Positions 54,845 to 63,613 of a stretch of 64,000 bases of DNA are shown here, piece after piece. The first letter of the stretch is position 1. Each line of letters begins with the position of its first letter. A program made the translations under genes and the position numbers. The notes beneath the pieces are model-generated. The model made no database searches, was not told where the DNA came from, and saw only the letters and a program-made list of their open reading frames with translations. Origin of the DNA: Catalinimonas alkaloidigena (GTDB taxonomy: Bacteria; Bacteroidota; Bacteroidia; Cytophagales; Flexibacteraceae); NCBI RefSeq assembly GCF_900100765.1, contig NZ_FNFO01000001.1, positions 744,001-808,000 of the forward strand. The letters run 5' to 3'.

Positions 54845-56458
54845 ATGACAAAACGCTATTTACCTACCTGGGGCGGCCTCTTGCTGCTGATGCTGCTGCA
54901 CACTGGCTGCCAGGACGATTTTTTCGACAAACAACCGCTGGATGCCGTTTCTGACGGTACCTTCTGGCAGACCGAAGGCGATGCGCGCCTGGCGCTGGTC
55001 GGCTGTTACTACACCGGTGCCGGCTGGAGCGGCGAAGACTTCTGGACGGCGCGGTCTCTGCTGTACCTGGACCTGATGGCGGGCAACGGGTCGGAGAAAG
55101 AGCTGATTCCGGACCACGTCACCGACGGAACCCTGACGGCCTCTTACTGGGTGACGACCAACTACTGGCAGCGTGCCTACGAGAAAATTACGACCTGCAA
55201 CAACTTCCTCGACCACATCGGGGAGGTGACGATGGACGAAGGACTGAAGGCCATGATGGTGGCCGAAGTGCGGACCATCCGGGCGTACCAGTACTTCAAC
55301 CTGGCGCTCTTTTACGGCGACGTTCCGCTGGTGGAGCGTGTCCTGAGCATCGACGAAGCCAACCAGGTGACCCGAACGCCCCAAGCCGAGGTGTGGGCCT
55401 TCGTGGGGAACGAGCTCAGCGAAAGTGCCGCGGCGCTGCCTGCCTCGCGTCCCGATAGCGAAAACGGTCGCCTTACGTCGGGGGCCGCCCTGGCGATTCT
55501 CGGACGGTTGCAGATGGCCCGGCAGCAGTGGAGCGAGGCCGCCGCGACGTACAAGCAGATCATCGACAGCGGCGTCTACACCATCGACCCGAACTTCAAG
55601 GAATTGTTCTGGCAAACCCACGAACTCAGCACCGAGATTATTCTGAGTTCGCAGTACCAGGAAGATGTGTACGGGCACGTCATGCTGCAGTACCTTTACC
55701 CCGAAGCCTGGGGTGGGTGGCACCAGTTTTCGCCCTACAACGAACTGGCCGAAGCGTTTCTGTGCACCGACGGGCAACCCATCGAAACCTCGCCGCTCTA
55801 CAACCCCGACGCGCCGTACGAGAACCGCGACCCGCGCCTGGACTACACGCTGATGATCTCGGACCGGACCACTTTCAAAGGACAGACCTTTGTCTCCCGC
55901 CCCGATTCCGACTCGCCCGACCGGTTCAACAAATACAACTGGAGTGGGTACTGCATCAACAAATTCATGGACGGCAGCTTCGACGGCAACCTGATGAACT
56001 ACGGCGGCAATTTTATCATGATCCGGTACGCCGAGGTGCTGCTGAGTTACCTGGAAGCCACCCTGGAAGCCGGCGTGCCGGTCGACCAGACGCTACTGGA
56101 CCTGACCATCAACGCCGTGCGGGGACGGACCAGCGTGCAGATGCCTGCCGTGACCACGACCGACCCAGCGGCGCTGCGTGCGCTGGTGCGGCGGGAGCGT
56201 CGGGTAGAACTGGCCTTCGAGGGCGTGCGCTACTACGACATCCTGCGCTGGGGCATCGCCGCCCAGGAACTGAACCGGCAGTACACAGGCCTGAAGCTGA
56301 CCGACGATCCGGCTTCCTACACGGCGTATCCGGTCGACGACGAGGGGTACTTCCTGTACCAGCAGCGCAACTTTAAAGAAGGCATCAACGAACTGTGGCC
56401 GATTCCGCAGGCGGAGATAGACATTAACAAAAACCTGACGCAAAATCCCGGCTACTAA
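54845..56458 (+). CDS. SusD/RagB family outer-membrane glycan-binding lipoprotein
   Basis: 537 aa from ATG 54845. Lipobox LHTGC about residue 22, with the D/Q-rich segment (QDDFFDKQPLD) that follows in surface lipoproteins. SusD features: NFLDHIGEV, AEVRTIRAYQYFNLALFYGDVPLV in the TPR-like helices, RRERRVELAFEGVRYYDILRWG, and the C-terminal LWPIPQAEIDINKNLTQNPGY. It binds the glycan at the cell surface with SusC. It lies 41 nt after susC and before the fucosidase gene. Confidence 0.96.
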   Translation: MTKRYLPTWGGLLLLMLLHTGCQDDFFDKQPLDAVSDGTFWQTEGDARLALVGCYYTGAGWSGEDFWTARSLLYLDLMAGNGSEKELIPDHVTDGTLTASYWVTTNYWQRAYEKITTCNNFLDHIGEVTMDEGLKAMMVAEVRTIRAYQYFNLALFYGDVPLVERVLSIDEANQVTRTPQAEVWAFVGNELSESAAALPASRPDSENGRLTSGAALAILGRLQMARQQWSEAAATYKQIIDSGVYTIDPNFKELFWQTHELSTEIILSSQYQEDVYGHVMLQYLYPEAWGGWHQFSPYNELAEAFLCTDGQPIETSPLYNPDAPYENRDPRLDYTLMISDRTTFKGQTFVSRPDSDSPDRFNKYNWSGYCINKFMDGSFDGNLMNYGGNFIMIRYAEVLLSYLEATLEAGVPVDQTLLDLTINAVRGRTSVQMPAVTTTDPAALRALVRRERRVELAFEGVRYYDILRWGIAAQELNRQYTGLKLTDDPASYTAYPVDDEGYFLYQQRNFKEGINELWPIPQAEIDINKNLTQNPGY

Positions 56459-56573
56459 ACCCAGCAGCACGCATCCTTACCAGTCCGTTGCGCGATGGGT
56501 GCGGTCGGGTTCTGTCCGTGGAGCGTGTGGGCAGCGTGGTCGCTGCGCGTTAGCTTGTATTTTACCCGTAATT

Positions 56574-58229
56574 ATGAACCGAAGAAGCATTTTAAAACAC
56601 CTGGGGGCCACCGTACCGGGCCTGATGGCCAGCCCCTGGCTCATGACCGAAGCGCTGGCCGCGCGGCCCCTGGCCCGACCCGTAGCACCGGGACCTTTTC
56701 AACCGACCTGGGCCTCGTTGCAGCAGTACCAGGTGCCGACCTGGTATCAGGACGCCAAGCTGGGCCTGTGGGCGCATTGGGGACCGCAGTGCCAGCCCGA
56801 AGCGGGCGACTGGTACGCCCGCGGGATGTACCAGGAAGGCAGCGATCAATACCACTACCATGTGAAGAAGTACGGACACCCTTCCAAGTTCGGCTTCAAA
56901 GACGTGATTCATCGCTGGAAGGCCGAGCAATGGGACCCCGAAGCGCTGGTCGCCCTTTACAAGCAGTCGGGGGCTCGGTACTTCTTTGCCATGGCCAACC
57001 ACCACGACAACCTGGACCTGTACAACAGTCGCCATCAGCCCCACTGGAACGCCACGCAGGTGGGGCCGAAAAAGGACATCATCGGGGGATGGGCCAAGGC
57101 CGCCCGGCGGCAGGGCTTGCCATTTGGGGTCAGTGTACACGCGGCCCACGCCTGGAGTTGGTACGAGCCTTCGCAGCGCGCCGACAAAACCGGGCCGTAC
57201 GCCGGGGTGCCTTACGACGGCAACCTGACCAAAGCCGACGGCAAAGGCCAATGGTGGGAGGGCCTTGACCCGCAGGAACTCTACGCGCAGCGGCATCCGC
57301 TCAGCCAGAACAGCGAGGACAACCGCATGATCCACGCGCAGTGGAACTGGGGAAACGGGGTGACGCCCCCCAGCCAGGCCTACCTCGACAAGTTCTACCG
57401 CCGCACGCTCGACCTGATCGACCAGTACGAACCGGACCTGATCTATTTCGACGACACGGCCCTGCCGTTCTGGCCCATCAGCGACGTAGGCTTGCGCCTG
57501 GCGGCGCACCTGTACAACAAGAGCATGCAGAAAAACGGATCGGTGCAGGCCGTCATCAACGGCAAAATCCTTGACGAGCAGCAGCGCCAGTGCATGGTCT
57601 GGGACATCGAACGGGGGCAGAGCAACCAGATCGAGCCGTACTTCTGGCAGACCGACACTTGCCTGGGGAACTGGCACTACGACCGGGCCCTGTACGACCG
57701 GGACGGCTACAAATCGGCCAAAACGGTGATTCACACCCTGATCGACGTGGTGAGCAAAAACGGCAACCTGCTGCTGAACATTCCGGTGCGTGGCGACGGC
57801 TCCATCGACGAAAAAGCACGGAAGGTAGTGGAGGCATTGGGCGTGTGGATGCAGGCCAATCACGAGGCCATTTACGCGACGCGTCCCTGGAACCTCTTTG
57901 GCGAAGGCCCCGCGCTGGAAGACGCCGCTCCGCTTTCGGCGCAGGGCTTTAACGAAGGAAAAGGCAAGCCGTTCACCCACGAAGACATTCGCTTCACCAC
58001 GAAGGGAGAGGCGCTGTACGCGTTGGTGCTGGGCTGGCCGGACAACGGGAGGGTGCTCATCAAAAGCCTCGCTTCGCAAGGGCCGCAGGGCCGGCAGCCG
58101 GTCAACCAGGTCACCTGGGTCGGGACGGGCGAAAAACTGGCGATGCATCGGGACGAACAGGGACTTGCGGTGACGTTGCCCTCGCACGACCACATCACGA
58201 AAGACGCCTTCGCCCTGAAAATCGTCTGA
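56574..58229 (+). CDS. GH29 alpha-L-fucosidase, Tat-type signal
   Basis: 551 aa from ATG 56574. The N-terminus has a Tat-like signal (NRRSILKHLGATVPGLMA). GH29 hallmarks: KLGLWAHWGPQCQPEAGDWY, GARYFFAMANHHDN, GVSVHAAHAWSWYE and the nucleophile D293 in YFDDTALPFW, whose neighbour is D rather than the usual G. The general acid in this family is poorly conserved and not assigned here. A C-terminal beta-sandwich follows. It removes alpha-L-fucose from glycans, which suggests the adjacent SusCD pair handles a fucose-containing polysaccharide. It ends the locus, followed by a strong terminator. Confidence 0.92.
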   Translation: MNRRSILKHLGATVPGLMASPWLMTEALAARPLARPVAPGPFQPTWASLQQYQVPTWYQDAKLGLWAHWGPQCQPEAGDWYARGMYQEGSDQYHYHVKKYGHPSKFGFKDVIHRWKAEQWDPEALVALYKQSGARYFFAMANHHDNLDLYNSRHQPHWNATQVGPKKDIIGGWAKAARRQGLPFGVSVHAAHAWSWYEPSQRADKTGPYAGVPYDGNLTKADGKGQWWEGLDPQELYAQRHPLSQNSEDNRMIHAQWNWGNGVTPPSQAYLDKFYRRTLDLIDQYEPDLIYFDDTALPFWPISDVGLRLAAHLYNKSMQKNGSVQAVINGKILDEQQRQCMVWDIERGQSNQIEPYFWQTDTCLGNWHYDRALYDRDGYKSAKTVIHTLIDVVSKNGNLLLNIPVRGDGSIDEKARKVVEALGVWMQANHEAIYATRPWNLFGEGPALEDAAPLSAQGFNEGKGKPFTHEDIRFTTKGEALYALVLGWPDNGRVLIKSLASQGPQGRQPVNQVTWVGTGEKLAMHRDEQGLAVTLPSHDHITKDAFALKIV

Positions 58230-58270
58230 CTTTCATCGGCCTTCGGGAACGGAGCACTAGCTTCCAATGG

Positions 58271-58309
58271 GGGGCGTCGGCGCAGGGTTACTTCCTGCGC
58301 CGACGCCCC
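58271..58309 (+). terminator. Terminator of the SusCD-fucosidase locus
   Basis: A 16-base perfect stem, GGGGCGTCGGCGCAGG (58271-58286) and its complement (58294-58309), with a 7-nt loop, 41 nt after the fucosidase stop. The U-tract after it is weak (GTCCGTTTAT). Confidence 0.8.
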
Positions 58310-58680
58310 GTCCGTTTATCCCTGCAACGTCTGTGCAACTTGGCGTGCATTGGTGCGAGTGGCCAACCCATTGCTTTTTAAGGGTTTTGGAGATCACTCG
58401 AAACTACTCTCCGTCGTTCTGCCGGATTTGTTGTTTTTCGCGCAGCGCGCGCCCGTCGCGGAGTAGCTGACCGAGTGCTCTGGCGTGTTGAGCCGCCTCA
58501 CCGACTACTTCGCAGACTTTTGCGCCTCGGGTTCGCCCCCGCTCCGGAATTGCTCAACCATTTTTTAACCTCCTCGTTAAGACGGGAGAAGGGGACTAGT
58601 GTATGCATTGCCCGCCCGAGGGTGGCGGTGGCTGTATAACGAGACCTTACTCTAATCTTTACCTCTCATTATTATTTTTT
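58310..58680. other. Gene-free stretch upstream of the large catalase
   Basis: 371 nt without a supported gene; it should hold the catalase promoter. No convincing -33/-7 pair or OxyR-like dyad was recognised. A TTAA-N8-TTAA dyad lies near 58565-58580, and an open frame from 58603 leads into the catalase but is not conserved before the ATG at 58681. Confidence 0.4.
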
Positions 58681-60819
58681 ATGGAAAACGGAAAAGCTGC
58701 GTCTCAGCACAACTCAAACGGCCAAAAGCGTCAGAGTGCCCAATTTGCCGACCAACAGGTGACCCTGGGCGAAGGGGGCGAAACCCACCAGGTCGCCGGC
58801 AACGGCACCCCGGTGCTGACCACCCAACAAGGGGTACCGGTGGCTGACGATCAGAACTCACTCAAAGTCGGGTCGCGCGGCCCGACGGCCCTGGAAGATT
58901 TCCACTTCCGGGAGAAAATCTTCCACTTCGACCACGAGCGCATTCCGGAGCGGGTCGTTCACGCCCGGGGCTACGGCGCGCACGGGTATTTCGAACTGTA
59001 CGAGTCGCTGTCCGACATCACATCGGCCGACATTTTTCAGCGGCCCGGTGAAAAAACGCCGGCGTTTGTCCGCTTCTCTACCGTGGCCGGCAACAAAGGC
59101 TCGGCCGACCTGGCCCGCGACGTCAGGGGATTTGCCGTAAAACTGTACACCAAAGAAGGCAACTGGGACATTGTCGGCAATAACATTCCGGTGTTTTTCA
59201 TTCAGGATGCCATCAAGTTTCCGGACCTGATCCACGCCGCCAAACAGGAGCCGGATCGCGGCTTTCCGCAGGCCCAGACGGCCCACGACAATTTTTGGGA
59301 TTTTGCCTCTCTGATGCCCGAAAGCATGCACATGATCATGTGGATCATGTCCGACCGGACCATTCCCCGCTCGTTCCGGTTCATGGAAGGATTCGGGGTG
59401 CATACGTTCCGCCTGGTGAACGCCGAGGGCAAGTCTACGTTTGTTAAATTCCACTGGAAGCCGAAGTTGGGCATGCAGTCGGTGGTCTGGAACGAGGCCC
59501 TGAAAATCAACGGTGCCGATCCGGATTTTCACCGCCGCGACTTGTGGGACGCCATCAAAATGGGCGACTATCCCGAGTGGGAACTGGGGCTGCAGTTGTT
59601 CGACGAGGACTTCGCCGAGAAGTTCGACTTCGACGTGCTGGATGCCACCAAGCTCATTCCCGAAGAGGTGGTGCCGGTACGCCGCGTAGGCCGCCTCGTG
59701 CTCGACCGCTGCGTGGATAACTTCTTCGCCGAAACCGAACAGGTTGCGTTCTGTACGCAAAACATCGTGCCGGGTATCGACTTTACAAACGATCCGTTGT
59801 TGCAGGGGCGTAACTTCTCGTACCTGGATACGCAACTCAAACGCCTGGGTGGTCCCAACTTCACGCACATTCCGATCAATGCGCCCAAATGCCCGTTCCT
59901 CAACTTCCAGCAGGACGGACACATGGCGATGACCAACCCGAAGGGCCGTGCCAACTACGAGCCCAATTCCTGGGGCGCGCAGGGCGGTCCGCGCGAGTCG
60001 CCCAAAGGGTATCATTCGTATCCCGCCGAGGAGTCGGGGCCCAAGCTGCGCATCCGGCCCGAAAGCTTTGCCGACCACTACAGCCAGGCCCGTCAGTTTT
60101 ACATAAGCCAGACGCCGGTGGAGCAAGACCACATTGCCCGTGCCCTGATTTTCGAGTTGAGCAAGGTAGAAACCCCGGCCATCCGGATGCGAATCGTTTC
60201 GCACCTCCTGAACATCGACGAGGAACTGGCACAACAGGTAGGCGACGGCCTGGGCCTCAAGCAACTGCCCAAACCCGCCGAAGCGGCCAAACCTACCCGC
60301 AAGGATCTGAAAGAATCGCCCGCACTGAGCATCCTGAAGAACAGCCCGAACAGCTTCAAAGGTCGTAAGATCGGCGTCGTGCTTACCGACGGCTCAGACA
60401 TGGCGCTGTTGCAGGCCCTGAAAAAAGCTGTTAAAGAGGAAGGCGCGTTGCTCGAAATCATCGCTCCGAAAGTGGGCGGAGTTACCGCCAGCGACGGCAC
60501 CTGGGTCGAAGCCAAGCAAAAGATCAACGGCGGACCTTCTGTGTTGTACGATGCCGTCGTGCTTCTGCCTTCGAAAGAGGGGGCCAAGCTGTTGTCGATG
60601 GAGTCGACGGCCCGCGATTTTGTGGCGGATGCCTTCGCGCACATGAAGTTTATCGGCTACGTGGAAAGCGCCATGCCGCTGCTGGAAAAAGCCTGCATCG
60701 CCGACAGTCTGGACGAAGCCTGCATCGCCCTGAAAGACGGTGCCGATACCACAAAATTTGTGGAAGCCTGCCGTCAGGTACGGTTCTGGGAACGGGCCAG
60801 TAAAGTGCACGCCGTCTAG
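58681..60819 (+). CDS. katE: Large-subunit catalase (HPII/KatE type)
   Basis: 712 aa from ATG 58681. The clade 2 form, with a long C-terminal extension of flavodoxin/DJ-1-like fold (about 560-712, from [19 protein letters not shown]). The heme pocket is intact: H94 ([13 protein letters not shown]), the distal Asn in VGNNIPVFF, and the proximal tyrosine in [17 protein letters not shown]. No signal peptide, so cytosolic. It removes H2O2 by dismutation. The gene is followed by a terminator and convergent oxyR; the region before it has no recognisable OxyR site. Confidence 0.95.
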   Translation: MENGKAASQHNSNGQKRQSAQFADQQVTLGEGGETHQVAGNGTPVLTTQQGVPVADDQNSLKVGSRGPTALEDFHFREKIFHFDHERIPERVVHARGYGAHGYFELYESLSDITSADIFQRPGEKTPAFVRFSTVAGNKGSADLARDVRGFAVKLYTKEGNWDIVGNNIPVFFIQDAIKFPDLIHAAKQEPDRGFPQAQTAHDNFWDFASLMPESMHMIMWIMSDRTIPRSFRFMEGFGVHTFRLVNAEGKSTFVKFHWKPKLGMQSVVWNEALKINGADPDFHRRDLWDAIKMGDYPEWELGLQLFDEDFAEKFDFDVLDATKLIPEEVVPVRRVGRLVLDRCVDNFFAETEQVAFCTQNIVPGIDFTNDPLLQGRNFSYLDTQLKRLGGPNFTHIPINAPKCPFLNFQQDGHMAMTNPKGRANYEPNSWGAQGGPRESPKGYHSYPAEESGPKLRIRPESFADHYSQARQFYISQTPVEQDHIARALIFELSKVETPAIRMRIVSHLLNIDEELAQQVGDGLGLKQLPKPAEAAKPTRKDLKESPALSILKNSPNSFKGRKIGVVLTDGSDMALLQALKKAVKEEGALLEIIAPKVGGVTASDGTWVEAKQKINGGPSVLYDAVVLLPSKEGAKLLSMESTARDFVADAFAHMKFIGYVESAMPLLEKACIADSLDEACIALKDGADTTKFVEACRQVRFWERASKVHAV

Positions 60820-60846
60820 GTTCTAAATCCGAACAGATTACCGGAT

Positions 60847-60894
60847 TGCGCTCTCTGCTGAGTAGGTACAGGCTACCGCTCAACAGAGAGCGCA
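60847..60894. terminator. Terminator between katE and oxyR
   Basis: An 11-base perfect stem, TGCGCTCTCTG (60847-60857) and CAGAGAGCGCA (60884-60894), extended by an inner GTAG/CTAC pairing, followed by TTCTTT on the plus strand. It may serve both convergent genes. Confidence 0.75.
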
Positions 60895-60986
60895 TTCTTT
60901 ATGGTGTAGCGTTTGTCCAAGGCGCAACGGTACCACCTGTGTTCGGCCCGGCGTGGCATCGGCGCGTGTGCGCGGGGCACATCTCC

Positions 60987-61919
60987 CTAGCGCCATTTGA
61001 CCGTGATGAAACGGCCGTTTTTTCGGAAGTGGTTCGGAATAGTGGTCAGAATCGCGGACCTGAGTTCCGAAAGAAACGTCTCCTTGGTAAAGCTATGATG
61101 AACGGCCAGACTCACCTCGCGCGCTGGCTGAGGCTCTGCAAACCGTCGGACAAACTTGGCGTCAGTCTGTTTGTTGACGGCCAGTTCAGGAATCAGGGTA
61201 TAGCCCGAGTGACTCTGGATGATGTTTTTCAGGGTCTCGATCGAGCCGGTCTGAAACGTGATCTGTTCCGAGGCGTAGAGCAGGTCGGCCTGGCTGCAAA
61301 TGTTCAAAACCTGATTGCGGAAGCAGTGCCCTTTTTCCAGCAACCAGAGGCCTTTTTCGTTAAACCCTTCGGATTGTAGCTCCTCCCGCGTTAGAATGGG
61401 GCTGTCTTTGTGTGCGTAAATCAGAAAGGGCTCGTAGAAAAGCGGAATTTCCCGAATGTGTTTCTGAAACGTGGGCGTCACCAGCAGGCCTACGTCGATC
61501 ACGTCCTCTTCAATCGCTCTGAGCAAATCTTCGCTTTGCATCTCCTTGATTTCGAGACGGATGGCAGGATAGTTTTCGCTGAATTCGTGCAGAAAGCGGG
61601 GCAACAGGTAAGGCGCCAGGGTAGGAATCACCCCCAGCCGAAACGTGCCTTCCATCAGATTTTTTTCCTGATTCACCATCGCTTTGAGTCCTTCGGCTTC
61701 GCGCAGTACCTGGCGGGCCTTCGCAATGAATTTTTCGCCCATGGGGGTGGGCACCAGGGGTTGCGACGAGCGATCGAACAGGCTGAGGCCGATCTCTTCT
61801 TCCAGCTTTTTGACCTGCAGGGTGAGGGTGGGCTGCGCGACGAAGCAGCTTTCCGCCGCGGTGACAAAGTGCCGGTGGGTGTCGAGGGCCACCACGTATT
61901 GTAACTGTTGGAGCGTCAT
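60987..61919 (-). CDS. oxyR: OxyR, LysR-family peroxide-sensing regulator
   Basis: 310 aa. An N-terminal winged helix-turn-helix (LQQLQYVVALDTHRHFVTAA, QPTLTLQVKKLEEEIGLSLF) precedes a LysR substrate-binding domain. The redox pair C199 and C208 (KGHCFRNQVLNICSQ) has the same spacing, and even the same numbers, as in Escherichia coli OxyR, so it should form a disulfide on exposure to H2O2 and activate transcription. It is divergent from the exported catalase with 107 nt between, and convergent with katE. Confidence 0.95.
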   Translation of the reverse strand: MTLQQLQYVVALDTHRHFVTAAESCFVAQPTLTLQVKKLEEEIGLSLFDRSSQPLVPTPMGEKFIAKARQVLREAEGLKAMVNQEKNLMEGTFRLGVIPTLAPYLLPRFLHEFSENYPAIRLEIKEMQSEDLLRAIEEDVIDVGLLVTPTFQKHIREIPLFYEPFLIYAHKDSPILTREELQSEGFNEKGLWLLEKGHCFRNQVLNICSQADLLYASEQITFQTGSIETLKNIIQSHSGYTLIPELAVNKQTDAKFVRRFAEPQPAREVSLAVHHSFTKETFLSELRSAILTTIPNHFRKNGRFITVKWR

Positions 61920-61934
61920 GCAGCAAAGGTACTG

Positions 61935-62004
61935 GATATTTATTTTTTAAATACTGGTGAGGTAAATATCAATTTGATAAATGATGGCGTGCGTTTCACC
62001 TTTG
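61935..62004 (+). promoter_or_regulatory. Putative OxyR site and -33/-7 promoter of the exported catalase
   Basis: An inverted repeat, GATATTTA (61935-61942) and TAAATATC (61963-61970), ends 2 nt before TTTG (61973-61976); exactly 20 nt later CACCTTTG (61997-62004) matches the -7 element at seven of eight positions. On the minus strand TACCTTTG (complement of 61924-61931) is a perfect -7 match beside the oxyR start. OxyR binding is inferred; the spacing is right for activation from an upstream site. Confidence 0.5.
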
Positions 62005-62026
62005 CGTCCCAACTAACTGTAAACGC

Positions 62027-63541
62027 ATGAGTAAAATCACATTATCGCTTGCTTTTTCCTTTCTCTCCCTATGGGCCTTGGGACAGGGCCTGACCACCAA
62101 TACCGGGGCCCCGGTCGGCGACAACCAGAACTCGAAGACCGTCGGGGAAAACGGCCCGGTGCTGCTGGAAGACATCCATCTGATCGAGAAACTGGCCGCC
62201 TTCGACCGTGAGCGCATTCCGGAGCGGGTCGTGCACGCACGCGGGGCCGGAGCGTTCGGCTACTTTGAAGCCACCGCCGACATGTCGGCCTATACCCAGG
62301 CGGCTCCTTTTCAACAGCCGGGCAAGAAAACCGAAGTAGCCGTGCGTTTCTCGACGGTGATTCACGGGCACGGGTCGCCCGAAACGGCGCGCGATCCGCG
62401 TGGCTTCGCCGTTAAATTTTACACCGAGCTGGGCAATTACGACATTGTCGGCAACAACCTGCCGGTGTTCTTCATCCGCGATGCCATCAAGTTTCCCGAC
62501 ATGGTGCATTCGCTGAAGCCTTCGCCGGTCACCAACAAACAAGATCCCGGTCGCTTTTTCGATTTCTTTTCCAACGTGCCTGAGGCGACCCACATGCTGA
62601 CGCGGTTGTATTCCGACCTCGGCATTCCGGCGGGCTACCAGTATATGGACGGCAGCAGTGTGCACGGCTTCAAGTGGGTGAACAGCCAGGGCAAGGTGAC
62701 GTACGTGAAATACACCTGGAAAACCCGGCAGGGCGTCCGAAACTTCACGGCCGAAGAGGCCGCCGCCCAGCAGGGAAAAGACTGGCAGCACGCGACCGCG
62801 GCCCTGCGCAGCGACATTGAGGCAGGCCAGTACCCTCAGTGGGATCTTTACGTACAGATGATTTCGCCCGACGCACTGGACAGCTTCGACTTCTGGCCTC
62901 TGGATGCTACCAAACACTGGCCGGAAGATCAGATTCCGCTGGTTAAAGTCGGTACGATGACGCTCAACCGCAATCCGGTCAATTACTTCCAGGAAGTGGA
63001 ATCGCTGGCGTTCTCGCCGGGTTCGCTCATTCCCGGAGTGGAGCCCTCCGAAGACAAACTGTTGCAGGGGCGTCTGTTCTCGTATTTCGATACCCACCGC
63101 CACCGGCTGGGGCCCAACTACCTGCAAATTGAGGTAAACAAGCCCAAAGAAAAGGTAGTCAATTACAACTCAGACAGCTACGCCAGCGCCCGCAACGATG
63201 AATTTCCGCATCCGGATGTCAACTACCAGCCCAGTAACTACACACCGGTGCAGGAGACTCCGGCTTACAAATACACGGAGACCAAGCTGAAGGACGTCAC
63301 CATCACGCAGAAGAAAATTGCGAAAACCAACGATTACAAGCAGGCGGGCGAGTTCTTCAAAGCGCTGTCCAAAGAAGATCAGGAGCACCTGATTCGTAAC
63401 CTGACCGGCGATTTGGCGATGGTCACGAGCAAAGAGGTGCAGAAGAAAATGATCACGCATTTCTACCGTGCGGATCGGAAGCTGGGCATGGCGCTGGCCC
63501 AAAACCTGGGCTTCGGCATGAAAGACTTCATGAGCCACTAA
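62027..63541 (+). CDS. Exported catalase (KatA/KatB-like small-subunit type)
   Basis: 504 aa with a signal peptide (SLAFSFLSLWALGQG), so it acts outside the cytoplasm. Heme pocket: H70 ([13 protein letters not shown]), the Asn in VGNNLPVFF and the proximal tyrosine in LFSYFDTHRHRLGPNY. The length fits the small-subunit clade, with no C-terminal flavodoxin-like part. Divergent from oxyR, whose site overlaps its promoter. Together with katE it gives one cytosolic and one periplasmic enzyme. A terminator and the hemA gene follow. Confidence 0.95.
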   Translation: MSKITLSLAFSFLSLWALGQGLTTNTGAPVGDNQNSKTVGENGPVLLEDIHLIEKLAAFDRERIPERVVHARGAGAFGYFEATADMSAYTQAAPFQQPGKKTEVAVRFSTVIHGHGSPETARDPRGFAVKFYTELGNYDIVGNNLPVFFIRDAIKFPDMVHSLKPSPVTNKQDPGRFFDFFSNVPEATHMLTRLYSDLGIPAGYQYMDGSSVHGFKWVNSQGKVTYVKYTWKTRQGVRNFTAEEAAAQQGKDWQHATAALRSDIEAGQYPQWDLYVQMISPDALDSFDFWPLDATKHWPEDQIPLVKVGTMTLNRNPVNYFQEVESLAFSPGSLIPGVEPSEDKLLQGRLFSYFDTHRHRLGPNYLQIEVNKPKEKVVNYNSDSYASARNDEFPHPDVNYQPSNYTPVQETPAYKYTETKLKDVTITQKKIAKTNDYKQAGEFFKALSKEDQEHLIRNLTGDLAMVTSKEVQKKMITHFYRADRKLGMALAQNLGFGMKDFMSH

Positions 63542-63557
63542 CGCCTCTTGCGGGGTA

Positions 63558-63592
63558 CGGGAGGGCGTCGCACGGCGGCCCTCCCGGTTTTT
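63558..63592 (+). terminator. Rho-independent terminator of the exported catalase
   Basis: A nine-base stem, CGGGAGGGC (63558-63566) and GCCCTCCCG (63578-63586), followed by GTTTTT. It lies 17 nt after the stop. Confidence 0.85.
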
Positions 63593-63613
63593 ACCAAACA
63601 ACGCTGACCAACT

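Noticed and set aside
56592-58193. A long minus-strand open frame opposite the fucosidase gene (533 codons).
   Set aside because: Antisense to GH29; no recognisable domain and no start signal.
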